From Phallusia mammillata (taxonomy: Eukaryota > Chordata > Ascidiacea > Phlebobranchia > Ascidiidae): a DNA stretch of 64,000 nt. The notes below the pieces were generated by a model. It had not been told where the DNA came from, made no database searches, and saw only the letters and a list, made by a program, of their open reading frames with translations. The number at the start of each line of letters is the position of its first letter. Positions within the stretch are counted from its first letter, which is position 1. A program made the position numbers and the translations under genes. Below, piece after piece: positions 24,173 through 36,062 of this stretch. The stretch covers positions 13,558 to 77,557 of the forward strand of contig QLIY01000554.1 of assembly GCA_003260075.1 (NCBI GenBank). Reading direction: 5' to 3'.

Positions 24173-26025
24173 ATGTTTTCTACTATCAGCAAGACTCTAC
24201 TTCGTCGTACCATTGTCACATACAGACCAAAACCTGGGCGATCAGCTGTGGGTGTGCGTAAAGAATCTTCAAATGACAAAGTTATGTTAGGTAAACTATG
24301 GAACTGTAGTTTTAAACGTTTTCAAGCTTCATCCTGGTAAATTTTTGACAACTTTACAGACTGATGATTTTATTTAGTCACCTAAACGTAATGTACAGAA
24401 CAGTTTGATTGCAATACTACAAAAAAACCTAAACCAAAATTAAAACATACAGTAACAACAATCCTATTTTTTTAATTAAAGCTCTTTATTTGGGTTACTT
24501 TGCCTGTTTTGATGCACAAACTAAGTCGCTTAGTTTTTGCACAAGCACATCAAAATGGAATTCCCTTCAAAATATATTATCACATAATAAATCAATCATA
24601 TGTGATCATTTATTTTAAACTAGTGTGTATCTAAAGTTCTGGTTAATAATACCACACATGAGTGAAGATAATGCAAATGCCTTTATCATGTGGTTTAGGC
24701 TCTATTTTTTTACTTGTATCCCACTTTTCAAGAAAATGTTCGATTACATTAGTATTAGGGTTCAGATAATATTGTCTGCAGTTTGTGGTGAAATAATAGT
24801 TTTAAACTTACTGAAAACACATGCACTTAAAACAATTTTGAAAGGAAAATATTTTAATGTAATTATATCGTTTTCGCTTTGTGCCTTTTTTCAGAACCAA
24901 ACGTTTTTGGCCAGTGGAGGTCACTTCATGTCAGCAATAGATTTTGTCAGGAGAAAGTGTCAACAAGTTTTATTGTACAAGATGAGGATGAATTTAATGA
25001 AAAAGTTATTGAAGCTTCAATCCCAATTATAGTTGATTTCCATGCTGAGTATGTCCAAATGAATATTTCTTGTAATTTTATTTTACCATTAGATATGTGT
25101 CTAGTTTTCTAATTCATAAGTTATAAACACAAACAGTTTTTAACACATATAGTGCCAAACACTTTTTCAACATTATAAAGTTGTTAAAGTGTGCAATCCA
25201 TAGCTTTCAGATAACATGCGAGTATAGATTCATATTATGTATGTTGTCATAGTTGGTTGTACAGTTTTTGCTCGTAATTAAACAGCTCTAACACATAAAA
25301 ACATTTAAGCACTTTTTTAAAGTTTTTTAGTTAGTTTGCAAAACTCATTTGGTAACAAAGAAACTGATTATATGCAGATGGTGTGGGCCTTGTAAAATCT
25401 TGGGACCCAGGTTAGAAAATGCAGTTGATAAACAGGAAGGAAAAGTTACACTCGCGAAAGTTGATGTGGATGATCTTGGTCTTGTAGCAATGACATACAA
25501 GGTAAGTAGGTAACATATCAAAATCCTGGCTAAAATATTTTTTCTGTTTCTGTGCCAAATTTGAATTAACAAGATTTGATTTAGTGCACCACCTTTGAGG
25601 TGAAAGGTGCACCAATCAAATAATTAATGTATTGCTAGCATATTTTTTACTGTGACTCTGATGTTAACACCATTGTCAATTACATTTATGTGTGAAACCA
25701 TGCTGTAGAAATAATTTATTGTTGTATCTGCTTTTGTGATGAATATTACAAAAATCTGAAATGTGTCAAAGAGTGGCGGCTACGGCAAAAGGCCTTGGAA
25801 GAAAAGGTTATTTTAACATTGGACTTATGCTCATCTTTAGCTGCCTAATAATATTAGAATGTATAAGACTAAAACATATTTCTTTTTTGGTAATGCTGAA
25901 CCTAATTGCAGGTCAGGGCAGTCCCCACAGTCATGTTGTTTAAGAAGGGTGAAGTTGTCAACAAGTTTGAAGGAAATATTGAAGACAAAGATTTGGACGA
26001 TTTTATTACAGAGGCTGTGAAGTGA
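24173..26025 (+). CDS. TXN2: Mitochondrial thioredoxin (thioredoxin-2)
   Basis: Exons 24173-24290, 24895-25048, 25378-25501 and 25912-26025 join in frame to 169 residues, close to vertebrate TXN2. The N-terminus [20 protein letters not shown] is basic and hydroxylated without acids, as in a mitochondrial presequence. The thioredoxin fold follows, with [19 protein letters not shown] holding the redox-active Cys-Gly-Pro-Cys. The cis-proline is in [14 protein letters not shown]. It reduces protein disulfides in the matrix and supplies electrons to peroxiredoxin 3, with thioredoxin reductase as donor. AATAAA lies at 26208, about 180 nt beyond the stop. The gene is convergent with BBS4. Confidence 0.95.
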
Positions 26026-26660
26026 CCACATGACTGTTAATGATCACTTTTTTGCAGTGACACAAGACTGAACAAGCACCAGAGCATTGTTTTTTCTATA
26101 GTGCATTTCACTTTTAAATGCATTTTACAATATAGTACTGTTGGACTTGGAAGGCATGTTTTCTTGTTTAGCTATTAAGTACATCTTTGGTCAGGCTTAA
26201 GAAATCAAATAAACCATTTGGGGTAATGACAGTAAAGTCTTTATTATTATTTTTTCTGGTCGAAACTGTGCGGTAAAATTGATACTTATAACATGACAAT
26301 AAATATGATATTATGAGTCTTAAATAATTCTAAACTTTTGCAATCCCAGTGTATACAAAAGCATATTAGTAATAAATATAGAGTAACTGTTTTTTATCTC
26401 AATCTCAAAAACCAAATCTCGGATCATGGAACCATTGCTGATGTAGAGATAAAAAAGGCTAATTTGTAGTTTATACAATTTTAGCATATCTGTTGTTTTA
26501 TTCTAAAGGGCTAGTTACCGCACTATTTAGCTAACATGGGTAGTTTTGAAACAATTTGTAGTTTGTTCAGTCGTAGTCAAATGTTGTGTTTTACACTGTA
26601 ACACATCAAGGTTATGAAAACATTGCCAAAATTTTTGTTTCATGGCTATATGTGCTATGC

Positions 26661-27198
26661 CAGGGATGGGGAACCTATTTGTCTCTGAAGGCCGCCAAAC
26701 GGTTTATCGACACTCGTTTAGGCCGCACAGACTATTTCTCAGGCCAAGGACAGTGGCTATTGGACTTACTGTCCAAGCTAAATAAAATTCCTCACTACAT
26801 TTCCACCCTCACTACAACATTCAGGATTTTATTAACGTAGAAACTCGCTTGTTTATCAATATCAATCTAAGAGCAGCTTGTGACATCACAGACGAGTTTA
26901 AGACATTCGATTATGCGCAAACAATTGTTCTTTTGCAACACAAGTAAGATTGTAGAACCTTGGTCTCTTGGCAGTTCTACGGATATCGCTTTGTGTACCA
27001 GTACACAAACATTTTGCTCTAGTTTCAAAACTGCTGCCCTAGAACCGATCAAATAGTAATGTGGAATAAAGGTAAAAAAATACGTTTCTGTCTAGTTTTT
27101 AGCGCCTGGTGCAGTGTGTATTATCAACATCCTAAATCGTATTCTGACATCGAAGGCTGCACTTAGTGCCCTAAAAGGCTGCAGGTTCCTCACCCCTG
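26661..27198. mobile_element. hAT-type element (538 bp), inverted relative to 21292-21765
   Basis: It begins CAGGGATGGGGAACC and ends GGTTCCTCACCCCTG. Perfect 8-bp duplications TGCTATGC lie at 26653-26660 and 27199-27206. It shares its interior with the 21292 element in the opposite orientation, and lies between the 3' ends of TXN2 and BBS4. Confidence 0.92.
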
Positions 27199-27341
27199 TG
27201 CTATGCCATCCTTTTAGTTTGGCATCGCATATTGAGACATCTCACCACAAAACCGTTGGTAGTTAAAAATTTTACATCTTCAATTTTTAAATCTCAAAAT
27301 CACAACAATAAAAAAATAGTATACAGCATAAAATAATCTAG

Positions 27342-30300
27342 TTATTCAGCCACAGGTTGCTTGTGCTTGGTGCTTCTTCGTTCTGGATCATGTTCGGGAA
27401 CTGCGGGCATTTGCGATAGAAGGTCACTGGGGTTTAAAGGGCCCATCGGGGATCGCAATGGGGGTAAAGTAGAAGGGCTTGATACTGATGAAAGTGTTCT
27501 AAAACACAGTTTTAAGATAAGAAAATAAAAATTGTTGTTAAAAAGCCTTTTCTAACAGTCCTTGTACATTATTAAGATCTTTAAATACTTTTCACTAACT
27601 ACAAATAAATACATGTAGAGTCTTGTCATTAAGGGTTCTTTTCTAAGCAATATAAAATTCTCAACATTTCAGTTTTTACATGACCTGATATTGATGAAAA
27701 TTAAAAACATAACAAAATGTGTTTTCGGTTAAATGTCTGTACTAACTTGGATTGATTGACCAAACCGAATCATTTGAATTTGTGCCTAATGATAAAGATT
27801 TTGAAACGAACAAACAGCAAGCTACATTTCCATGATGCTCTTCAGAGCTTACCCTAATGGAGCAAGTTTTTTTGGCTTCAAATTGCCTGATGGTGCAGCT
27901 TGCTCCTCTATGTGATTTTGTTGTTCCATTTCAGCAAGAGATGATACACTTTCAGTCTTCTTTGTTGCTGAAAAACAAACAAATCATATTTAATATAGTA
28001 TGTCATTAAACTTTTGGTGCTACTCCAAGCATTACAAAAGTTTAAAGTTTAGCATTTTCACAGATCTTTTTTGAACTTCTAAACTAATTAAACAGTTTGT
28101 ACATGTTTGCAGTTTTGTTTGAGGAAAAATAAATTTAGAAAAGATTTTATACATCATTTCTTACATTTTAAGTATTTTGACCTAGAGATACTTTACAAAA
28201 GACAAAAAGTAGTAAAACATAAAATACCGGACTTAAATGACATCAAAACAGGACCCCAATGATAAGTTGGTTAAAATGTTCTGATTAATTTTTTTTATTG
28301 TTTTTTGTGATTTGTCTCCTGCCCTGGTGCATCTAATTTAACTTATTATTCTCTACTGTAAAACTCCTAGCTTATTTCCTCTACCAAAAACACTTAAACT
28401 TGGGGGCCAAAACCAATAAACAAGTTATTTTACAGATACAAAATGTGTGCCTATACAAAAAAATCTAAATGAATTTTTAGATGTTTGATAGACTTTGTTA
28501 CTTGACCGACAAAACAGGAATGTACATGTATTTTCCACATATCATGTAGATTTGCATTAACCCTTTGACTGCGGGGGGCGCATAAATGTGCCCCGAGACA
28601 TGCCTCGTTGTAAACAGCGATAAAAATCATATCTGTGCGAATATTTTTTCCAACTGGGGTGCTTTGGAAAGCTTATGCATATTGGCTTCAATTTGTTTGA
28701 AAAAAATGATATGTTTGTATTTGGAAAAAATTAATTACAGTAAGGAGAAGGTAAAAATTCAGAAAAAAACATGTTTTTTTTAACTTTTGTTTCAGAGCCG
28801 TTTTTTCTTATTTTACTCTTGGTTGATTCACAGACAGCTGCTAGGAGTTTGTTTCAGGGCTTTGCACGCGTGTTGAGGCGAACTTTGTTTACAGTTTGAT
28901 ATGTGTTCAGCTGAATTGGGCTAGAAAGTAGGTAGTTGAAGGCTGTATATTTGCCTTGATTTGCTTGAATATACTGCTGTATCAGTCAGTTTAGATTTAT
29001 TATTAGTGGTGACAGCAGTTGTTTATCAAGAAAACAATTTTAGCAGAAGCACTTTGACTTTGGAAGTTGGTGCTTGCTGACCTATATTTTGATTGTATCT
29101 GACCCACAAATGCATTTACATTTGTTAAATGATGAGGAGATTTAGCCTAATGAATGGACAACAAATACAGAAGAATCAGTGCAAAGTACATTGGGAATGC
29201 TTGGAATTGTGTTTTTTCTGCTAAATACTAACCCCCCCCCCCACTGTGTTTCCAAATTTTACATGTTGTGGTGTAATGATACATAATAAAAATCCCATGT
29301 ACAAACACTTGTGAATGCATTATGTGTGTAAAACCATTTGGTAAACACTAGAATGAGTCAGTAAAGTGTCAAATTTGACAATAATTTTTATGCAAAACAA
29401 GTTCCATAACCCCCAAAACATCAATATACTGCAATTTGATATAAAAATAGAATTGAAATGACGTCATTTTGTAAATGACGTCATGGAAAATTTTTTTTTC
29501 TTTAAAATGTGGAAAATTTTATACCCAACAACTTTCCCAGAGAACGTTTTTGCCTATCTTCTATCGATTTTGCACAAAACCTACAGCAAGAGCATGTCTA
29601 AACATTAATTTTTGTCAAAACAGATTCAGCAGTTAAAGGGTTAAACACACTTATTATTTTTTATTGTTTTAATCATAGTTATGCTTGAAGTGTTAAGTTT
29701 TGTACTGTTCACTGGTATCTTTTTTCTGCCACAAGGTTTTTAAACAAAATTACCTTTCTTTTTTCTGTGCTTTTCAACTTTCTCTTTCTCCACAACAATT
29801 TTTTCACCCACATTAAGGACAGCCGACAAGCGTTTACTGATTTCAAAAAGCTGAAAAGATTTTTTAAGTTTAACAAAACTAAATCAGTAATTATTTACTA
29901 CAATATGCTGAATCACAGTATAGTTCAAATTCCTAAAAAGGAAATACCTCTTTTTCAACTGACACAGATTTGTCATCACTAAGTTTATGGAAATTTCCCA
30001 AAATATTTGCAGCCTTTTGTGAATTGCCCCGATTGTGAAGAAACACACAGTAGTTAATTAGGGTGTGGGGGTCATTCCTTTGCAAAAACACAATAAAACA
30101 TTTATACATGAGGATTATTACTTAAACTTATAACCAATCTGTTAAAAAAGATTAGCATTGTCACACTGCTGTAACTATTGGTACCAACCATGCCTACTCT
30201 ATTTTATTTGTTAAGATAAGTCTGTTACGTTACATTTATAAAATTTAGAGTTGCTTACGAATTGAGTTCCATTGCTTTTAGGTATGCCTGTTCCGCATTA

Positions 30301-33300
30301 TCATCTTGTCCCAGGTTTGCAAGTCCCACTGAAATCAACAAATTTGGGATCAAACTGTTTGCAACATGTACATCTTTGTCGAATAAAAAGTTTTTTCAAC
30401 AATTACAGACATTCCACAAAGGATTATTATTATTCAACAGACATGTTTGACAAAAAAGTTTTGATTAATTGAATGTTGCCTATGTAATCTCCTGAGAAAC
30501 AAAGCTTGGGGGCAACCATTATATTTTGGTATTACTACAATAAGATTGCCTATATAGGGGTAAAACGGAAAAGGGCATCAGGATTGGCTAGTTTCCTGCC
30601 AATAGTCCTTACCTGCTAACAACATGTACAGAGGGCCATGATCTGACTTTAGGCCAATGGCAGTGGATGCAAATTGAAAAGCACTTGCATATTGTTGCAT
30701 GGTGAGATGGAGTAGACTGAGGTTATACAAAATTCTCCAATCAAATGGTGAAAGGTAGTTTGCTCGTTTTAAACAGCTAATGGCCTGAAAAGTTTTTATG
30801 ATTTGTTAGGAGTCCAGAATTCCATTAAATTCCACAAAAAAATATTTTATTTCATTTTACTAGGGTTTATTTACTTAAGCAATTACTATTTTGGTGTAAT
30901 TCTTATGGAAAACTGCTTAAATTTGTGGAATTATAACTATAATTTGCCAAACCTTTCATTAACTTAATCTTAAATACTATTTTTGACAATATATTTTTGC
31001 TACAACTTTAAATGTTACTGTCAATTAGTCTCTGCCAAATGTAGTTTTCATTGCTAAATATTTTACAAATACAGCTTTGCGTTGATCTGACTCTGATTAG
31101 GACTAAATGTATGGTATTTGAAGCATAGCTTTTATGTGGTAACAATTTAAAATAATACACATAAAACTACACATTAGATAAAAAAGGCTTATCAAATTAT
31201 TTGGGATCAAAACTCATAATTATGTGTCATAACATAGAATAGTTTTAATATCTGCTTTATGTTTTATAAAACCCAGCAACAAGGGCTATAGTTTTATCGC
31301 TCAGCTTCACAGGTGCAAGCTTAGTATGACTATATTTATGCACCATGTTATAACAACACAAATAGCCAAGTGGTTGTTGCAATAACCCATATCTGTAAGA
31401 TTGTTGATTTTAAAACAATTTAACTTATCACCCCAGCATTTTTGAAGAAGAAAAAAACATTCTGCTCTAAAAGCATTTATTTCCCCCAGCAGGTGTTTTT
31501 ACTTTTTACCCAACCACAAATGGATCAAAAGATAAAAGATGTTTAAACTAACTGCAACATTTTTCTTTTTTCCAAAGAAACACATTGCAATGTTGTTCCA
31601 CAATGAAGAGCTTTCAGGTACTCTTTGTGCTGCTACTCTGTACTTAGTGAGCGCTACATCAAAATCTCCATGTTTTTGCATGAGAGAACCAGCTGCCAGT
31701 ATAGCCTGAAAAGTATAAAGACCATAAAAATAAAGGCTCTTCTCTACCTGGTGTGTTTTTGCCTATCGAGCTAATACAGGCAATCTGGTCAATAACAACT
31801 TAGTTATTCACAATTTCCAGTTTATTGCAATAGTATCCTGGATCCCAAACTCATGCCTTCTAAGCTTAGAAAATATTCCAGATATATGGGATGAATTAAA
31901 ACAACTGTTGTCACTGTCTGGATTTGATTTTGTGCTTTACCTTGTAGTTTTCAGGGTCATAGGTCAATGCTTGCCCAAGAAGCTCAAAAGCACGATGGAA
32001 GCTCTCATTTCGCAAATGCAAAAGACCAAGAGATGTGAGAAGATCAGTATTCTCGGGAGCAAAATCGACACCTAATTTATTACATCACAAAAGTATAGGT
32101 GGATCCTCATTGTGTGTTTTTTCATATGTTAGTTGTTTTTAAGATAGGATGAGATCATTTTTTTAAATCCTTGTATTTTCTTTCTTTTTGTGTTTCAATT
32201 AAAACACTCTAATCGAATTTAACAACAATTGCATTTGGTCTATTTCCATTTCCATTTTTTAAGTATATACCTTTTTGCAGAATGTCAATTGCCTTTTTGG
32301 TTTCCTGTTGTTCTAAATACAGTTTTGCAAGTACGCTGTATGTTACTGTATGTTTTCCTTTGGATAATGCTTCCAAAAAGCATTGCTCAGCCTAACAGAA
32401 AAAACATTGATTACAACCTTTTATTATTAAGCATCATATAAATGCAGTAAATGGGTGTAAGGTAAACAGGCTGTTCACAATTTAACAACAAAAATCAAAA
32501 AAAAGCACACATAACCTGATCAAGTTGCTTTAAGAACTGGTAACATACACCAAGACAATGGCAAATTTCCCAATCTCTTTCACCCAAGTCTGTGGCATGG
32601 TTGTAGCACTCAATAGCACTTTTGTGTTTTCCAAGTAAAATTCTGCAATATATATTATCACCAAACTTTTTTGAGTCAAGAATAATTAAAAAACACAGTG
32701 TTTATATCCAACAACAATTTTGGTGATCCCATGATTTCACAATAGATCACCTTTTTTGGAGGGGAACACCAATGGTTAAAACTATGTTGTGTGTCAAGAT
32801 TGTGTGATTTTGAACACCGAAAAACGACAAAAATGTTTTCTGCTTGTAATCATAAACCAAACAGAACAACTACAGTGAATAATAGCATTGATTCTTCCCA
32901 CACATATTTACAAGTTTCTGAGAACTCACAAATTTTTGGCAATCTGTTTCATATTATCTGGATTCTTAGGATTGATTTGATGACAAGCTTGAAACAACTC
33001 AAGAGATTGTTGAATCTCACCATCACTTCTCAACATTAATGCCTAAAGCAAAACAAAATTGGTTACATGCAAAAGTGATACCGAGGCAGTCATGTTAAGC
33101 TGACAAGATATGCTCGACAACATTTCTTGAATTGTTAAAATAAAACTACAGGTTATTATGTAGCTTGTTCAGTGCTGTTTTGAAAAAAAATATCCAATGG
33201 ATTTTTATGCAAAATTTGATTGATAATAAATATGTTTATTAAAGATTACCCATTATGTCAGACATACCTGAATATATATGGCATATTCACACTGTCCATT

Positions 33301-33949
33301 GGTTTCCACTAATTGTTCTTGAATAAGGCTCTGTTGAAGAATAATATTACATTCGAAATTTAGGTAAAGCAAAGGTGATGTTTTTTGGAAAACAATTAGG
33401 ACCCTAAAAAGTTCTATGAATCAAACCAAACATGATTCAAGTCACACACCTTACAGCCATCAAACTCTTTGCGGATAAAATGTGAATGAATCAACCAATT
33501 TCTTCTTTCTATGCTTGGAAGTTTGGCAGCTAAAAACAATATATATTGGATTAATGATAGTGGTATTTACAAAAATAATTTGGAATACATTGTAATTGCT
33601 TAGTTTCATTATTCATCTTAAGGGCGACCTTATACAAGTTGCACAAAAGGTACCGTAACAAGCAAGGTTGACAATATAGGCCTTCAGTAGAATAATCCAA
33701 TATTTAGTTTAACATTTAGAAAGGCAAACAACAAGTCAATATACCTTTTCTAGCTTTAATTTTACGCTTTGGGCCAGCTGCTACCGATAAAGTTGGCGGT
33801 TGGTAATGCTCACTTTCACTTTCTGCTTTCACTTCCTAAAGCGTAAATATCCATATGATATCACACAATAAAAACCAATAATTTTTCTTAGAATGTACAA
33901 AAAAACTTACACCAGCACCACTAGAAGTAGTTTCTGAATGCGTAGACAT
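27342..33949 (-). CDS. BBS4: Bardet-Biedl syndrome 4 protein, BBSome subunit
   Basis: Fifteen exons join in frame to 552 residues: 33949-33911, 33835-33745, 33529-33450, 33330-33268, 33042-32930, 32642-32516, 32391-32271, 32071-31941, 31705-31553, 30784-30613, 30328-30259, 30077-29948, 29850-29754, 27967-27853 and 27498-27342. Tandem TPR helices fill the middle; diagnostic stretches are [30 protein letters not shown] and [16 protein letters not shown]. The N-terminal block [15 protein letters not shown] and the low-complexity Ser/Pro tail also fit the family. BBS4 is part of the BBSome, which moves membrane proteins in and out of cilia, and it links to centriolar satellites and dynein. The chosen start is the last Met before a clean donor; a longer in-frame start is possible. 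Intron 13 holds a piggyBac-like element. Confidence 0.95.
28561..29640. mobile_element. piggyBac-like nonautonomous element (1080 bp)
   Basis: TTAA target duplications lie at 28557-28560 and 29641-29644. The termini are CCCTTTGACTGC and GCAGTTAAAGGG, an imperfect inverted repeat starting CCC as in piggyBac elements. No transposase frame is visible. It lies in BBS4 intron 13 and makes up most of that intron. An internal C run lies at about 29231. Confidence 0.88.
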
Positions 33950-34049
33950 TGTTTTTTTCACAGCTGGATCAATAAAATAACTCGACAGAAAAGCCAATCT
34001 CGTAACCGCTGATGTAAGCGAATTTATCAAATATTTCAACACTTTTAAG

Positions 34050-34580
34050 TCCGCATCACAACGGCATTCGGTTTTTAAATATCAAAAGCTTCGATTGTGT
34101 CTATTATTTGTACCAAACCACAGCACTGTTGTTTAAAGTTGTAAACTTTAAATGTAAAATACTTGAAAGATTTTAGTCCCCTTTTAATTGTTTACATACC
34201 GCTTCTTCTTAACTCACCGTCAAAAGTATTTACTCTACAGTTTAGGACTTTTTGACAACACAGGGAAAACCCCGGTTTCGATGCTTAATTTTTCAGTAGA
34301 CAATGGAAATCAAAGACACTTTTGCCCCCCCCCCCCCCCCCCCTTTATTCATGGTAGTCAGGCTGCATTCCTTGGAAAAAAGTGCTTACCCTTTTGGCTT
34401 TTGAAATTTATAAAATGTGCTCGTAAATCGAATAGGGTGCCCAATTTGCGACCCGGAGACGCTGAAAGTCACATTGCCCAATAAGAACCTGTGCTGCAGC
34501 CGGAATAAGCAAAAAAGATGCGCTGTTTCCGTGACAAATTAAGTGGTTGGCGAATCAGTCCAAGTGAAATCAGGTGTATT
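34050..34580. other. Intergenic sequence upstream of BBS4
   Basis: It should contain the BBS4 promoter. A 19-base C run occupies 34325-34343. No gene is supported; the open frame 34188-34484 crosses the C run and is not protein-like. Confidence 0.4.
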
Positions 34581-34992
34581 GGGTGACACTAAAACGCTGA
34601 ATGGGCGGGACGTCGCGGAAACCGCTCAATATCGGGTAAATTGCTGACGGTTAGTGCTATTAGGGTTAGGTTGAGGTTTTATAATAGTATATGAATCAAA
34701 AAATGTCCCTGCCTAAAACTTATTCAACTATTTCCTGACATTAGGCAAAAATGCTATGGCGGGACGTCGCGGGAGATGGCGGGACGTTTCGGGCGCGGAA
34801 TGTAGTGTTCGGCGGAATTTTTTTTAATGATTTACTATTATAAAACCTTATCCCAACCTTAATAGCTCCAACCGTCAGCAATTTAACCCGATATTTAGCG
34901 GTTTTCACGACGTCCCGCCATCTCCCGCGACGTCCCGCCCTCCATTCCGCCCATCCCGCCCGTCCCGCCCATTCAGCGTTTTAGTGTCACCC
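34581..34992. mobile_element. MITE with long terminal inverted repeats (412 bp)
   Basis: The ends are GGGTGACACTAAAACGC and its exact inverse, continuing for about 40 bp (GAATGGGCGGGACG). Perfect 8-bp duplications GGTGTATT lie at 34573-34580 and 34993-35000. Inside, GGGACGTCGCGG-type motifs and facing TTAGGGTTAGG / CCCAACCTTAATAG segments give nested pairing, so the whole element could fold into one hairpin. The family is not assigned. Confidence 0.9.
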
Positions 34993-35537
34993 GGTGTATT
35001 TGCCTATTGTAGGTTTAACAATGCAAATCATCAACAGCATAAACAATGCACAAAAATGTACCGGCCCATTTAAAACACGAAAAGTAATAGCGAAACGTCT
35101 CTGAAAAGTTAATGTTTGTCAATAAAGCAAGTTCCGGCATCATAGCGCGCTGCAGAGCAAACGTTCAGCGCGGTTCTTATCAGCTGAAGTTGGGCAATAA
35201 TTGATCAGTAAATGGTGCGCTGCCAGCAACCTGATTGGGAGCAAAGTTAAACTGCACCGCTGTGTAACTGTATGTGGGTTTTTAAATGCAGGAAATGCAG
35301 TGCATGAAACTGCAAGTAAACTTTGTCTAATGAATGATCATGGCGGTCATATTGTATGACAAAAGTTTTTTTTGTACGCACTACGGCACTACTATGCTGC
35401 TACTGCACAATAAAATGGTATTTGTTACTGTAGAAACTTTGTAAGAGAATACGTTAAAACATCATTTTTTTCTGCAGTGATTTTGTGCATTGTAGAAGGT
35501 TAAACTTTATTTAGGTTGCTGTTAAAGATTACAAATT

Positions 35538-36013
35538 ATGTCGTCGTTTGCACCAGCATCTAATTCTGCAAGTGGTACTGGGTCTGCTGAACTGGTTAAC
35601 ACCTTTCCAGTTGGTAAGTGGGAGTTGGGGAACATATGTTTTTTTTACTGTACTCCTAGAAAATACTTGAGTGCAGTAACTGACCTAGAAAACTGGCAAC
35701 GAACCAGCAAACTTTCAGTTTTGGACAGTGGGTATAAAACGCTTAAAAGTTGTCTGCTCTAAATGAAATCAGAATAAGGCAGTAAAGTTATGTTGAGATT
35801 TCTACCAACCAGTCACAGCAAATTAGTTGACAAAGTCGTGAAATGTGTGAGTCGTGTCAAGAAGTACGCGACGCCCAATTGTGACAAACCGGACGTAATA
35901 CCGGTTCTGGGCAACCATTAATTTAGCTGCATATTGGTTGCCAACATTAGGGATCTGCATTGTCGCTGCGCATCAAACGCAGCACACGTCGATGCTGTTT
36001 CTAACAATCTACA

Positions 36014-36062
<49 letters not shown>

